DNA of 64,000 nt from Amorphophallus konjac (GCA_022559845.1 CM040121.1:513216566-513280565); one strand, 5' to 3'; shown: positions 1 to 12,902, counted from the first letter of the stretch. The notes: a model not told the origin generated them from the letters alone. Numbers and translations are program-made.

Positions 1-530
1 AGCTCTTGTGGCAGAAGTATCCACCGTGTCTCTTCTCTTGCACAGTAGTATGGGGTTTTGTAGATGAATCTACCGTCTGTCTTCTCTTCTGTCGATGTCC
101 CTTTTATATGGGTTGTCCTGGAGCGAGGGACCTCATCCCGTGAGAGGGAAGGGTCCGCTTAGTAGAGTAACATTCCCCCGCTATATTGGCAGGAGTTTCC
201 CGTTAGGGGGCGATAGCCTCGGCGCCGGCCGGTCCCTGGGTGAGTCTTACGGTGCTCGTGGCGCGTGCTTACCCGTTACGGGGTCAAGGCCGACGTCGTG
301 GGGGTAACGGTCAGTCGTCGGAGTGTTCTCTGGTGAGGACCGTGCTTGGGCCGTAACCCTTATGTTTTGTAGAATCCGATGTCGAGTCGGTTTGGGCCGT
401 GCCTTGGCAGGCCACATATGTCGGTGGCACGCTCATCGAGAGCTCTTTTGGGCATGGGCCAGTCATTACTGGGCCGAATGCAGGCCAAACTGGATTTACC
501 CTCCTCATATATAATCCTGGGTCCATAACA
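1..530. mobile_element. Partial LTR inserted in the CACTA-1 transposase
   Basis: The transposase reading frame (minus strand) ends abruptly after an ELHLR-type TNP2 motif. Position 530 is the CA end of a GC-richer sequence that reads TGTTATGGACCC from the other strand. This is what an LTR border looks like, and ATTGA (531-535) would be the target duplication. The other end, internal region and second duplication lie outside the window, so the family and orientation are unknown. The ORFs inside it look like chance frames. Confidence 0.4.
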
Positions 531-535
531 ATTGA

Positions 536-2376
536 AGCACCATCTTTTCTCAAGTGCAACTCTTGTCTTATATTCATTTCCTACATATCTAGTCAAGCCT
601 TCACGGAATCTTTTGTTTTGCCTTCGATATTCATGAGCGTGCCAAAAATACTTTCACATATATTCTTTTCAATATGCATTACATCCAAATTGTGTCTCAG
701 TTTCAACTTTTTCCAATATGGCAACTCAAAAAATATGCTCTTTTTCTTCCAACTGAGTTCAATTGTAGAACACTTCCTTTTTCTAGTGCTTGTTGTTTTC
801 CCAAAACTCATGTCAGGAAGTTCTTGTATTTATTCTAATATATCATCACCTGACAACTCAGTGGGTGGACCACGACGCTCTTGTTTACCATCAAACTTGT
901 AACTTTTTCGCCAGTGATGATCCATCGGTAAAAAACGTCGATGGCCCATGTAGCATTGTTTTCTTCCATTGTTCAATGTTTGAGAACATGTTTCACTATT
1001 ACAAGTAGGACATGCTAACTTACCTTTAGTAGTCCATCCAGACAAGTTTGCATAAGCAGGAAAATCATTTATTGTCCACAAAATTACAGCATGAATTACA
1101 AATACTTCACCTGTGAATGCATCATATGTCTCAATACCATTTTCCTACAACTCTTTTAATTCATCAATTAATGGCCTTAAGTAAACATCAATATCATTAC
1201 CAGGCGACTTTGGACCAGGAATAAGTAAACTCAACATAAAAAATGGGTCCTTCATACATTTCCAAGGCGGCAAATTATATGGCATCAATATCACTGGTCA
1301 CATACTATAAGAATTGCTCATATTACAAAATGGGTTAAAACCATCACTTGCAAGACCTAACCGTACATTTCGAGGATCACGAGCAAACCATTCATGTTCT
1401 CTATCAAACTCACGCCAAACTTCAAAGTCTGCAGGATGTTTTAGTACTTCCTCACCATTTACATGGTTATTTGAATGCCACCTCATGTCTTCAGCGACTT
1501 GCCTTGAAACAAATAACCTCTGGAGTCTTGGTTTCAATAGAAAATAGCGTAAGACCTTTTGAGGTACTTTCTTTTGTTTACCTTGGTTGTATTTGTACCT
1601 TGATTCACCACACTTTGGGCATTTTTCTTCATTCTCATATTCCTTCCAAAACAGAATGCAATCCCATTTACATGAATCAATCTTGACATAATCTAAACCC
1701 AAATCACGCATAATGTTGTTGGCCTCATAAAAGCTTTCAGGTAGTGTCCCTCTAGGTGGTAGTGCTCGTTTCAGTAATGGAAGCAACAAATCAAGTGACT
1801 TATTACTCCAATTACACATTGTCTTCACATGAAGAAGATTAATAAGGAAGGATAACTTTGAGAACTCCCGACACCCTGGATACAATTCAGATTGACCATC
1901 ACTTAGTAATCTAGTAAATTTGTCACCGCCACTCGTACTCCCACGAGTTAAGGGTTGACTACTAGATGTCATCTCACTATTAGATGTCGTCTCACTATTA
2001 AATGTCTCCTGAGCATCATCGATAATGGTTGCTACAATGTGAACATCATGTATAATGTTCTGAACACCATCACTATAATTGGTCTCATTTTCTGGTCCTT
2101 GATCATTGTGATGATGATCTCACTTTGAATTCTAACTCTGTCAAACTGTTCACCATGATGTACCCAATGAGTATAACTCCGTAACATCCCATTGATATAC
2201 AAGTGATCTTCAACCTCGTTCAAATCTTTCAAGTATGCATTCATACATTTGACACATGGACATTGGATTCTATTCAATCCATCAACACTAGATCATGCAC
2301 GAGCCATAAAATTATTTATCCCTACTTTATATTCAGGGCAAAATCGATTTCAAAGTTGTATCCAGCTTCTGTCCAT
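536..2376 (-). pseudogene. TNP2-type CACTA transposase, decayed
   Basis: Starting at the ATG at 2376 (MDRSW, the usual N-terminus of the transposase-associated domain) the frame reads through CPCVKC (zinc-binding), the block ending GLASDGFNPF, then WTINDFPAYANLSGW and LRHNLDVMHIEKN, which are hallmarks of Transposase_21/TNP2. The product would be the DDE-type CACTA transposase acting on element ends in the nucleus. Seven in-frame stops (2350, 2293, 1298, 1145, 830, 593, 581) interrupt it, with no frameshift seen over 1.8 kb. Each can be explained by one C-to-T or G-to-A change from an Arg, Gln or Trp codon of the family. The 3' part (DUF4218/DUF4216) lies beyond the LTR at 530 and outside the window. 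Confidence 0.88.
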
Positions 2377-4200
2377 TCCCTATTTAACATTCAATGACAT
2401 TAAATGTAAAATTAATTGTCAAAAAACAAAATCACAACTTCTGAATGTGTCAATCCAGACATGCACCATCATGAATAATGATAGCACAAAAAATAGGTAG
2501 AGAAAATCTTCACCTGGATGAAAATGGGGCCTACATTGTTAATCTGAGAATAAATATGGTGTTGGATGTAGATTTGATGTCTCCAATATGCTGCAATTAG
2601 ATGAGATATAATCACGAAGTACATAATAGCAAAAGTTCGGTAATGATGTGTATAACAAACTAGAGTAAGAAAACAAAATGAGGAAGAGTATTGATGAGCA
2701 CTGGTAAGTTGATTATTCAAAGCAGAAGATCCAGCAAACAAATGTATGAGCTTCACATTGGATTTGTTATTTGCACTTACAACTGCATCATGAATCTGCA
2801 AATTAACATTAGATGTCCAACTTAAAGTATGAAACGAAATTCATCTTAAACTTGAGCCTTCAGAAGAGCTGCACCGAGAAAAGATTGAATTTCTAAAAAT
2901 AATAGAGCCTTCAAGAACCTGTGATGATCACACTTGAGAACAGCATGTATATATCAGTTTCGCTAGTGAACTTCTTAAGCCAACATAAGACAATATTCAG
3001 TTTCGGAGAGTAAATATGGATGAATTTGCATTTCGAACAGAGTTTCTATCATATGATTTGTTGGATCGTGTGATGTTTATTGCATGAAGGAGCATTGGAG
3101 ATGGCTTCAGGTTGGATCTTTTCTTGAATAATGTTAGGGTAAAATTCTACACTATATGTATATTCAAACAGAATGAGGGTACTTGATAGCCGAGGAAAAT
3201 TGTTGCACAGCCTCTGATGTAGAATACATGTACGTCACCTGGGAGTTGGTGAAGCACTTTCCCTCACCCTACTACTTTTTGGTACGCCTATGTGTCTTTG
3301 TCAAGAAGGTGACATTCATAGGTGGAAAGTGGCTGTGTATTGGAGCCCACATTTCATAACGCATCAGGGTTTTCATTACGACTACTCCAGTGTACTGGAA
3401 AATTTGACTTTCTAGATGGCTGGAGGGAGGAAAAATCCAACACCTTTTTTATGTGCTAATATCCAACTGGCTAATGACAGATGTGGCAACTTTGCTTCAT
3501 GAGACAGAGATCGAGAAAGATATGAACAATACAATGAGTAAGCGGATGATTATAAGCCTTATATGATCTATGTGAAGAGGGAAAGGAACAAGAGGTGCTG
3601 GGTATACGAGCAAAAAAAGAGATAAAGAGAGAGAAGGAACAAAAACTAGAACTGTTAAAGAAAGGGAGATGGAATTTGGTGGGTTATCAGTGCAAGACTC
3701 TAATTTACTAAAGGGAACAAAAGAGAGTATACGAGAAAAAAAAGGAAAAAAAAACAAATATATGCAGATGTTCTGCTCCTTTGCTGTTAATCCAGAGGTG
3801 AACAACCATATGCCCTTTTCTTCTTTGGGTTTTCTCTGCCACGCCCAATGTGGTGATAAGGATACACGCAAAGCAACTGCCTCATGTTTCCAGTCCCAGC
3901 CTTGATCTTTTAAATGGAGATATCTAACAATAAGAAAAGTTGGAAGACTCATTAAAATGTGTACTGAGGTTTAACTGCTATGGTCCAATTCCTACCGTAT
4001 TGGAGAGATTGAGAATAAATTGTTGTTGTTTTTTATAGTGAGAATACATTGTTGTTTTACCTAGAAGTTTAGGAAATAAGTTAAGGATTCAAGGATAGGG
4101 ATTGGCCAGCCCTAGGTTGGCCTGGATTGACCGATACCATCCTGACATCAATCCTATGTCTGCAAGCAGGGATAAATTATATTTATTTTCTATTTTTAAT

Positions 4201-4232
<32 letters not shown>

Positions 4233-5480
4233 GGCTCTCATATAGCCTTATCCCTGGCTTCTCATGTATTTTAGACAACCTCCCCAACCCAAAATCCCCA
4301 CCAAAACCCTCATACATTCTTTTCTTTTTACTGCAATCTGGCCAAGAAAACACTATGGTGACCTCATTCTAGCACATGAGTCCCGAAGAAAGCATCATCA
4401 TGGATTGTGCCACAATGAAGTCATCATAAGGCTTTCTTTTGGGCACAAGCAGGCAGATGCAGATGATGTAAGGTTTATTAGGCGATTCATTTTTTTTCAG
4501 ATTTGTTCAAAAAATAGGGCTGATCCTGGCCAAGGCTACACCACCCAGGATTGTCCCAGATCGGTCTGAGTTGTCTCAAATGGCCGATCTACTTTTTTTT
4601 TGGGCTGACTGATGCTATGGCCGATCTTGATCTTTCCTAGTCATATGGCCTTATTTACATCTGCTGGTTGAGTTAACATAGAATATACTGAAGTAGTTCT
4701 TTTTTCTGAACATAATCTATCTTTTAAAAGATCTTGTAGCACTATATTCAATCTTGTAAGAGTATCATGTAGCACTGCGTATGTCTTATTTTATCTTCTT
4801 TATCCCATTAACTGGCCAATGGAACATTTGAAACAAGTAATTTGCACAAAACTATCGAACAAGTGTAAGGCCATGTTTCTAGGGATGCTTATGCTCTTAA
4901 GCATTAATTCTTGTTTATAAGAAATTGCTCTTCTTCATGATCCACGGCATCTTAAGGTCTACAATATATGGATCTTATATATCCAAGCTATAACCTAAAA
5001 CTTAGTACTGCAATGCAGGTAAATGAAAACATTATTTCATCCTCTTTGGTAAGTTCCAAACTAGTCACATGCAAAGCCATAATCAATTTGAAGCTGAACG
5101 CAACAATTAGAGTATGGTGTGGGGAGCAGTTAAGATTTAGAACTGGATGCAACAAAAATTGTCAATGCTTGCAATGAGGTGGTTTAGGATGACAGTAAAA
5201 ATAAACTAAAACATAAAAAGAGTACACAGAGTTTCATAGATGCTTAATAAGAAATATTCAACTAAAAATACAAAATAAGGTAGCATCAAATAAATTTCCC
5301 CGGGGGGCAGAACAGAGGCTCTTATTTAAGACAAGAAAACACATACTATGCGAACTATGTGATGTAAATTGGATAGAAAGGACTATATACCATGGTTCTT
5401 GAAGGGGAGAAGAGAGTTGCAAGGTTTGTAGAGTCACAAAGAACAAACCTACAGTCGGCTGTTGAAGGTCGGACTCCTTC
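2377..5480. other. CACTA-1 5' internal region without genes
   Basis: This AT-rich sequence lies between the transposase start and the GC-rich leader. No open frame here resembles a known protein, and the frames present lack domain motifs. By position it is probably promoter-proximal leader and intron sequence of the transposase transcript. Confidence 0.5.
4201..4225. repeat. (AC)n microsatellite
   Basis: An uninterrupted run of AC dinucleotides of about 12.5 units, flanked by T-rich sequence. Confidence 0.95.
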
Positions 5481-6290
5481 AATTGCAGGGATGGTGATGC
5501 TGAACCAAACGTGTCGTTGTCACGGGAGGGGAGTGCAGCCCCGACCGAGGCCGGCAAAAGGGGAAGGGGTGTCCAGCGGACGATTCAGGTGACGACACTG
5601 GTACTATAGTCGACGATTGAGGTTCCTCTGCAGGTGGCTACTGACGAATGGCATGTGCTAGGCTCATCTAGCAGTCGATGGAGGGCCGCCGCGACGGCTG
5701 CTGGTGGGGTGGTGGCCGGCATCCATAGGAGGTGCCCAGCGTGGCTCACAGTCGGGTGGTAGGGTGTCGAGGGCCGACGCGTTGAGGGCAGATCTTGGGC
5801 GATGATCCTGGGCAGCCAGAGGGCAGGATGAGCTGGGCGGCAATGCTGTGACAGGGCGGCCAACGCGATCCTGGGGGGAGAGAGGGCAGGGCGAGTAAGG
5901 CGGTGACGTCGTTTTTGACAAGTCGGCCAACACAGCAGGTGGCGATCTTGGGCGGCCAGAGGGTAGGGCGAGCTAGGTGGCGATCCTGGCAGCCAACACG
6001 ATCCTTAGCGGCAACCTGGGCAGCAATATCTTGGGAGGCCAGAGCTCAAGGTGAGCTGGGTGGCGACACCTTTTTTGAGAGGGTAGACGAGGCAGATAGC
6101 GCGGTCCCACGGGGAACGGCGTACGGTTGGGTTGAGGATGCGAAGGAGGCCGAAACCGCATGGAGTTCAAGGAGATGTCGACGAATCCCAGGGTTGAGGG
6201 GGAGAGAGATGAGGATGCAGAGGGAATCAGAGGGAGAGAGAAGCGAGATGTGGGAGAGGTCGTGCGGGTGAGGGTGCGCGGCACGGCGGG
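5480..6290 (-). other. GC-rich leader region of CACTA-1
   Basis: This is an abrupt GC- and CpG-rich block between AT-rich sequence and the terminal repeats. It offers frames on both strands but no domain motif. Its place, upstream of the transposase and just inside the element end, fits a non-coding first exon or promoter. CACTA-2 has a similar block at 53000-53320. Confidence 0.4.
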
Positions 6291-6299
6291 AGAAATAGT

Positions 6300-6566
6300 T
6301 TGGGAGTGTTTAACAACGAGTTTAGGTTGTTATTAATATTAATAACTTTTATTTATTAACAACAATGTTTAGCTTTCATTTTTATATCTCATTTATTTGT
6401 TATTATTTATGAGGAAATAACAACTAAATTATAACCTTTGTTACTAATGATAACCTCTTCTATTTAATAACAACAATATTCAAACTTCATTTTATAACTC
6501 ATTTATTACAACAAATATTTATACCTTGTAATTTTTTTGTTGTTATTAATCAAATTTCTTGTAGTG
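6300..6566. repeat. CACTA-1 subterminal repeats and TIR
   Basis: AT-rich sequence with repeated direct and inverted copies of AATAACAAC / GTTGTTATT and relatives, ending in the TIR (6552-6566). Such subterminal repeats are the usual binding sites of TNPA-type proteins in En/Spm elements. The binding role here is inferred. Confidence 0.65.
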
Positions 6567-6569
6567 GCA

Positions 6570-7219
6570 AAGACTACAGCCACTAACTCTAAGTCATGCA
6601 CCGGATAATTCTCCTCGTGCTTTTCAATTGCCTTGAGGAATAGGCGATCACCTTGCCATGTTGCATCAATACACAGCCTAGGCCAATTCCGGATGCATCA
6701 GCATAAACTTCGAATCCTCCTCCTTCAGTAGACAATGTGAGTAAAGGGGCAGTAGTCAAACAATCTTTCAAAGTTTAAAAGCTTTTCTCACATTCCTCAG
6801 ACCATATATAAGGAATCTCCTTTCTCGTCAATCTTGTCAAAGATACGACGATCTTGGAGAAATTCTTAATAAATCTTCTATAATATCCTGTCAATCCTAA
6901 AAAACTTCAAATTTAGGTCACACTAGTAGGTCTCTCCCAGTTCTTCAAAGCCTCGACCTTTGAAGGATCGACCGCAATACCCTTCCGGGAGATTATGTGA
7001 CCCAGACAAGAAACTTCTTCTAGCCAGAAATCACACTTACTAAGCTTAGCATAAAGCTTGTGATCTCTTAATAATTATAGGGCTTTCTTGAGATGCTATT
7101 CATGCTCCATCTTGGACTTAGAGTAGATCAAAATGTCATAAATAAAAGACCACCACAAATTGATCAAGGTATGGCCTGAATACACTGTTCATCAATTGCA
7201 TAAATGCTACAGGTGCATT
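6570..7219 (-). pseudogene. gypsy-2 reverse transcriptase C-terminal half and RNase H start
   Basis: On the minus strand the frame resumes with [13 protein letters not shown] (RT palm) and reaches the catalytic region, where a one-base insertion shifts the frame. The usual FIDD core appears as FIYD, so the first catalytic Asp is lost. Downstream are YADASGIGLGCVLMQ and YSSRQLK, typical of the RT-RNase H junction and RNase H. A second frameshift precedes HEENYPVHDLELVAVV. The frame then stops at the CACTA-1 terminus. The enzyme would copy element RNA into DNA, but this copy is dead. Confidence 0.85.
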
Positions 7220-10200
7220 TGTAACGCCCCGAGATCCGATTCCCAATTTATGGGCATCTTTTTTTTCTTTTTCTATCAGACCTCGAAACATTACAGCGTA
7301 CGTATCGTGGAAGAATATATATATATATTTATATTTATATATTCGCATGAGAGAGAGAGAGAAACCATAATTACATGAAACGTAAATAGCATCTCAACCA
7401 TTCATAATCCAAAAAGATACATGTCCATTGTCCAAATACATATAAGTCCATACATGATCACCAATCCACAACCTATCCATGATACGAAAGATAATTAACC
7501 ATAGTCTACCCTGATGAAGGGAGGACTAGAACTACTCCTCGGCCGCAGCCTCCTCCTCGACCTCCTCTATAGCGTCCCCTGAAACGTATGCCACAAGGGG
7601 ATGAGTGTGACGCTCAGTAGGCAGCGTAATCAAATCGGGGTTAAGTCGTATTTATATATCCCATTCATATACATAATTCAAATATTCATAATAAAATAGT
7701 GCAAAAGACCCATATAATCTTTCTATAACCCTCCAAAGTGACCCTAATAGGTCCGCCAAGAACCCAAGGATAAATGGGTAATGGACTGCACAGGTACATT
7801 GGAAGACCCTATAGAACAAGCTTAAAGGTTAGTTCAACGCGTTGACATGGTATGTCCAATGCGTTGACGCAGCCTGTCCAACGTGTTGACATGATGAGCG
7901 GAATTGAACTGTTGCGTCAACACAGCCTGCTCAGTGCGTCAACGCAGTGGCACGTTCCAGAATGCCAATTTGATCAGATTTGAACTGCTGCGTCAACGCA
8001 GCCTGCCCAGTGCGTTGACACAATGGCACATTCCAGAAGCCAAATCGGTTGACCCAAATTAGGCCATCGGTCGACCGAACTGTAACAAGTTACAAGCCGG
8101 TCAACACAGGCAATTTTGGTCGACCAAAATGCCCAGGTCGGTTGACCAAACTCTGCTACAATTCTAGAAAAAAAACATGCAGTTCAGTCCCAAGGTGAAC
8201 GCCCAATGTTGCTAAAAAAAAATTCATTCATTCTCATTTGCTTAAAAGTAATCATATGTGAAAAATACATGTTTATTATTTAAGATATAAATACTCGTGC
8301 ATGCACTAAATCTACAATGAATGATTAGTTGCACATTTTCATGAGTTTCACATTTTACGTTATTCATGGAACCAAATAGCTACCACAAACACAGGAGGCC
8401 CACACATACACAAACGAACGAAAGAGTACTGCACAGACCTGAGAGCGAACTCCCACCTGAACTCCTGCCGCACGGGGGCGTTACGCATCGCCGTCCCCCA
8501 GGTTCTGTGATGTTACGTATCACCGTCCCATAGAACGAACCAGACGAATCATAGGATTTTAACCAGGGCGTTACGTATCACCGTCCCCTGGGTTCTTTTA
8601 CTTCTACGGCGTTACATATCGCCGTCTCACAGAAGGGACCGAAGTCCAACCTCACAGAATGCTGCTATTTTCCATTCATAACATTCACATCGTATTCGCA
8701 TTCACATTCATATTCAGATTACAATATTCGTATCATACTAAATCTTATCTTATCATAATGCAAGCATGCTTCCATATGGTTTAAGTGGTGAATCATACTT
8801 ATATGCTGACTGTTGTGGAGCAGAACATGATCAGGTTACCAGCAAGGTTTCCGTATAAAAGAGAATAAGTTTATTTCTAGGTTACACATGCGTAGAAAAT
8901 GATTCATAACTACAAGTGTAGAATTTCTATAAGCACGAAATTTTTACAGTGAGTTACTAACTTAGTCTTCTATCATTTTCTAATTTTTCAGATTTTTCTG
9001 AATTAGAATGGCCTCTCAAAACTCTCTTATTCTAGGTTTTTGGAAATTGGAACAAAGCTCAAGATGCGTTGACGCAGCTAGGGGCTAGTCGACGCAGTCA
9101 ACACTCTGAAGGAGGCTGCGTCGACACAGTCAAGAGCTGCATCGACGCAGTCAGTACAGAGACCCTGATCTTCTATTAAAACTCAGAGGAACCTCACAAA
9201 AGTATGTAACTTGATGGAAAAACCAGAAAAATAAACATAGTAGTCGATCCCACACCCTTAGTCCCTCTTTAACGTATAGAAACTACTTAGAAATCGTTCT
9301 AATGCATCACTGACCCCTAAGATTTGAGGTTAGGTGACTACCTTCAAAGTGTTAAACCGACAATTAGGGGATGAGATTCACACCCCAGATCCTCCCAAAA
9401 CTTTTCCCTTCATCCTAGAGCGCTGCAGGATCGTTCTCCATGCGCCGAATCGTCCTCCCACGTAGAGTCAAGGTCCCTCACCCTTTCTCACTCAAGAAGG
9501 ACAATAGAGGGTGGAGAGTTTGAAGAGAATGATTGCTAAAGGCTTACTACCCATGAAACCCACCTCCTTATATGGATTTCAAGTCTCCCAAGGGTTTGCC
9601 CACATTCCACAAGGCTCAATCCCACTCCCAAGGTCGCTGGTTGGGGAGAAGTTAAGGCCATGCACCTCTTCGGGTTTGATAGGCGCGACCCTTCCTCTAC
9701 CTGGTCATAAATGCGGTTGGATGCACTCTTCTGTCGAGATATGGGCTAGGACATCTTTAGCTAAAATCAATAGGACTTCCTGATCTAACCTTGGGATGTA
9801 AGTTCATTGAATTTCATGAACCCTGCCATGAGTTATGATTTTTACAAGATTAAGGTTCATTCTCCCCCGTTCCAGTCACGACCTTTAGGTAGCGCGAGGT
9901 AATTCGGGTGGAACTCTAGTATCCAGGCAGAATTTGGCCTTGACCTCAACATAGAAGATATAACTAACATCCCATTAGAGATTATGAACTTAGTTTCAGG
10001 TCATTTAATTAACTATAAATGAAGTTATGAATTTCTAATTATTTATGTGCGAGTTCTCTCAACAGTCACACCTCTCCGTGACAGTTGATGACAAAGGGCT
10101 CAGATCGTCGGGTTATGGTGCGATTTGAGTTTCCATCCCAACATAAGAGTTCGGGTTAAGGGCCCAAGCTTTCTAATGAACCTAGTTTCATCCCATTTGG

Positions 10201-10510
10201 TTAACTATGGGTCAAGATATCCTTATTTCAACATGTGATAGTATTTTCTATAACTGTGTCGACCTATTATCATAAACTCCCTCTTATCCCCTATTAGACC
10301 TATTTTTCAGTAGTTATACTCTTCAACCAAGTTGTTCTTTACCTAATGGCCGTTACATGGGCTTTGGTTTCACCTAATTCCGACCTTCCTAGGTTGAGTT
10401 ATAAATTCCCTAAAGATCTCTCTAATTTTCTGTTTAGATTTCTAGTTCATTGTGTTAATGGGCCCGATTTGTACCCAATTGGGCCAGTGCCCAAATTGGT
10501 GGTCCTAACA
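7220..10510 (-). repeat. gypsy-1 3' LTR
   Basis: 3291 bp, matching 12919-16174 along its whole length. It holds an array of TTGAC/GTCAA motifs (about 7825-8160 and 9060-9165) and about four to five copies of a GGCGTTACGTATCRCCGTCC unit (8475-8630). A 90-codon plus-strand frame (9511-9783) is shared with the other LTR but runs antisense to the element and has no domain. Confidence 0.93.
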
Positions 10511-10523
10511 TCCTCTCCCCCTT
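10511..10523 (-). promoter_or_regulatory. gypsy-1 polypurine tract
   Basis: The minus strand reads AAGGGGGAGAGGA immediately upstream of the 3' LTR start. This is the place and composition of the plus-strand primer used in reverse transcription. Confidence 0.75.
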
Positions 10524-10563
10524 AAAATAATTTTGTCCTTGAAATTAACTTGAAATTTTAAGA

Positions 10564-11940
10564 TTACTTACCGAATAGTTGAGGATATTCCTGGCGCATC
10601 TCGTCCTTCGGTTCCCATGTTGCTTCCTCGGAATGAGAATTCTTCCATAACACCTTCACCAGTCTGATGGTTTTATTCCTCAACACCTGCTCCTTCCAGT
10701 CTATGATCTCACTGGGCTGCTCCACATATGACAAATTTGCTCGAACCTCCAAGGGCTTGTACTCTATAACATGAGAGATATCTTAGACATACTTTCTGAG
10801 CATGGAGACGTGAAAGACCGGATGTACATGTGACAGAGCAAGCGGAAGTGCAAGTTGATAAGCCACCTCGCCAACCTTTTGTAAAATCTCGAAAGGCCCG
10901 ATATATCTAGGGCTGAGCTTGCCCTTCTTCCTGAATCGCATGACTCCCTTGGTGGGAGACACCTTTAGGAACACATGGTCTCCCTCTGTAAATGCTAACT
11001 CTCTCCGCCGCCGATCTGCATAACTTTTCTGACGGCTTTGGGCTGTGAGGAGTCACTACCTGATCATAGATATCTTTTCTGAGCAGTCCTGTACCAACTT
11101 TGGTCCGAAAAGCTACTTATCACCAGCTTTATACCAACACACTGGTGATCTACATGGTCGCCCATAGAGTGCTTCATAAGGTGCCATTCTGATGGCGGAA
11201 TGGTAACTATTATTGTATGCAAATTCTATCAGGGGCAAATGATCGTCCCAATTCCCCTTTCATTCAATACTGCATGCCCTCAGCATATCTTCTAAAGTCT
11301 GGATAGTGCGCTCGGTTTGCCCATTAGTCTGAGGATGGAATGCCGAGCTGAACCGCAACTCTATCCCCATAGCCTGCTGCAGACTCTTCAAGAACCTCAC
11401 TGTGAATCGAGGGTCTCGGTTAGAGATGATAGATAAAGGTGCACCATGCAACCGAATGATCTCAACGATGAACAATTTCGCTAAGGATTCGATTGGAGTC
11501 TACTTGTTGATGGGCAGAAAGTGTGCAGTCTTTGTGAATATGTCCACAATTACCCAGATGGTATCATGCTTCCTTCTTGTCATGGGTAGACCAGTCACAA
11601 AGTCCATTGTGACTTGTTCCCATTTCCATTGTGCCATCTCAATGGTCTGGAGAGGACTGCAAGGTCTTTGATGCTCAATCTTCACCTACTGACAAGTGAG
11701 ACATTTGGACACGAACTCCGCTGTGTCCCTCTTCATTCTTGGCCACCAATACATCCGCTTCATATCTTGAAACATCTTAGTGCTTCCGGGATGGATGGAG
11801 AACTTTGATCTGTGAGCCTCCTGCATTAAGTCCCTCTTCAATTCCACGTTATCTGGTACACAGATCCTTTCTCGGAACATGACCAGCCCATCAATCCCCA
11901 CATGGAAGCCCTCATTGTTCAGTAGCTTCTGCAATGCCAT
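10564..11940 (-). pseudogene. gypsy-1 integrase with C-terminal chromodomain
   Basis: In minus-strand order: an H2C2 zinc finger region ending MYWWPRMKRDTAEFVSKC (near 11690-11760), the catalytic core with VTMDFVTGLP, ISNRDPRF and HPQTNGQTERT (the D, D and E blocks), then GPFEILQKVGEVAYQLALP, and a chromodomain with VLWKNSHSEEATWE at 10564-10752. The pieces lie in different frames with several stops and frameshifts. Chromodomain integrases direct insertion to marked chromatin in this clade. The product is not functional as it stands. Confidence 0.88.
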
Positions 11941-11943
11941 GTC

Positions 11944-12350
11944 CTACTTTTGCACCTCAGCAATCCTGTCTAAGAATGTAGGTCTAGCAGACAACCCAGC
12001 CAAGAAACATAATTGCTTCCTTCTCTCGGGTTGTGATTCAATCACACCCTCCATCATATCCCATTCTTGATGCAAGCTCAGCGCCATCAACTTACGGCTG
12101 AGAGCATCTGTCACAACATTTACCTTGCCTAGATGGTACAGCAAGGTGAAGTCATAGTCCTTCAATAGTTCGACCCATCTCCTTTGTCTCAAATTGAGTT
12201 CCTTCTGAGTGAATATGTACTAGAGGCTCTGATGGTCGGTGAAGACCTCAAATCGAACCTCATATAAATAGTGTCTCCAGATGCACAAAGCATGGACCAC
12301 TGCCACCATTTCAAGGTCATGAGTGAAGTAGTTCTTCTCGTGGTCCTTCC
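11944..12350 (-). pseudogene. gypsy-1 RNase H fragment
   Basis: Contains NYFTHDLEMVAVVHAL, RHYLYEVRFEVFTDHQSL and [17 protein letters not shown]...DALSRK, the RNase H and connection motifs of Ty3/gypsy polyproteins. It is broken by a frameshift near 12190-12220. Upstream it is joined in frame to gag sequence, so RT and the RNase H N-terminus are missing. Confidence 0.85.
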
Positions 12351-12777
12351 ACCATAAATCAGCTTGATCTTGCAGTACATAGGCCGCCAGATTCACTTTT
12401 TCTTCCTCGGGACATCGCATCGTGCGAAATTTCTCTTCCATCTCGCTGAGTCACGACTCAGCCACCTCTGGACGGCTCTCCCCATTAAAACAAGGAGGTG
12501 CCAGCCGCAAGAATCGATCAAGTACAGGTAAGTCATGGCGTGGCGCAGGCGCTAGATGTTGTAACATCTATTACTGCATGGCCTGCATAAGTCCTTGGAA
12601 ACTCTGCATGAATCCCTCCAGATTTATTCCTGCATTGGGCACTTGGCCGCCCCCAACCGTCGGAGCATTGACTGCCCCGTTGTTCAGCATATTGGGGTCA
12701 TCCGCCCCCGATCCTCTCTCATCAGCCTGGGGAAGATATCTTTGCCTCTTGGCCGCATAGCTATGAGAAGATAACAA
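12350..12777 (-). pseudogene. gypsy-1 gag fragment fused to RNase H
   Basis: The gag motif MRCPEEEKVNLAAYVLQDQA-DLWW (typical Retrotrans_gag, about 12365-12441) runs directly into the RNase H motif HEKNYFTHDLE in one open frame. The rest of gag, protease and RT are deleted. The N-terminal piece (12571-12777) contains a Gly/Asn-rich linker typical of the start of gag in this clade. Confidence 0.75.
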
Positions 12778-12902
12778 TTGTTAAGTGTGAGGGTTTGTTT
12801 AAAATGGGTTCTGAATATACTCTACCCCTTTCCACTCTAGCCTATCTTTTCTTCTACTACTCGGACAATTGGAATGGTTGTAACTATGGTTTGTCTCTCG
12901 TG

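Larger units (their letters stand above)
1..6566 (-). mobile_element. CACTA-1 (En/Spm) transposon, right-hand end
   Basis: A minus-strand TNP2-type transposase lies 4.2 kb inside a terminus that reads CACTACAAGAAATTT on the minus strand (from 6566), the canonical CACTA start. The host RNase H reading frame stops exactly at this terminus, with GCA at 6567-6569 as the probable 3-bp target duplication. The other terminus is left of the window. The element is itself interrupted by an LTR ending at 530. Confidence 0.75.

Noticed and set aside
399..902. Plus-strand 167-codon frame crossing the LTR border
   Set aside because: It is antisense to the TNP2 transposase, crosses the insertion border at 530 and has no domain motif.
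4264..4569. 101-codon plus-strand frame in the CACTA-1 leader region
   Set aside because: No domain, no splice context and no homologous frame in CACTA-2. Probably chance.
9511..9783. 90-codon plus-strand frame kept in both gypsy-1 LTRs (also 15187-15459)
   Set aside because: The two are similar only because LTR pairs are copies. It is antisense to the element, has no motif, and no promoter is seen.
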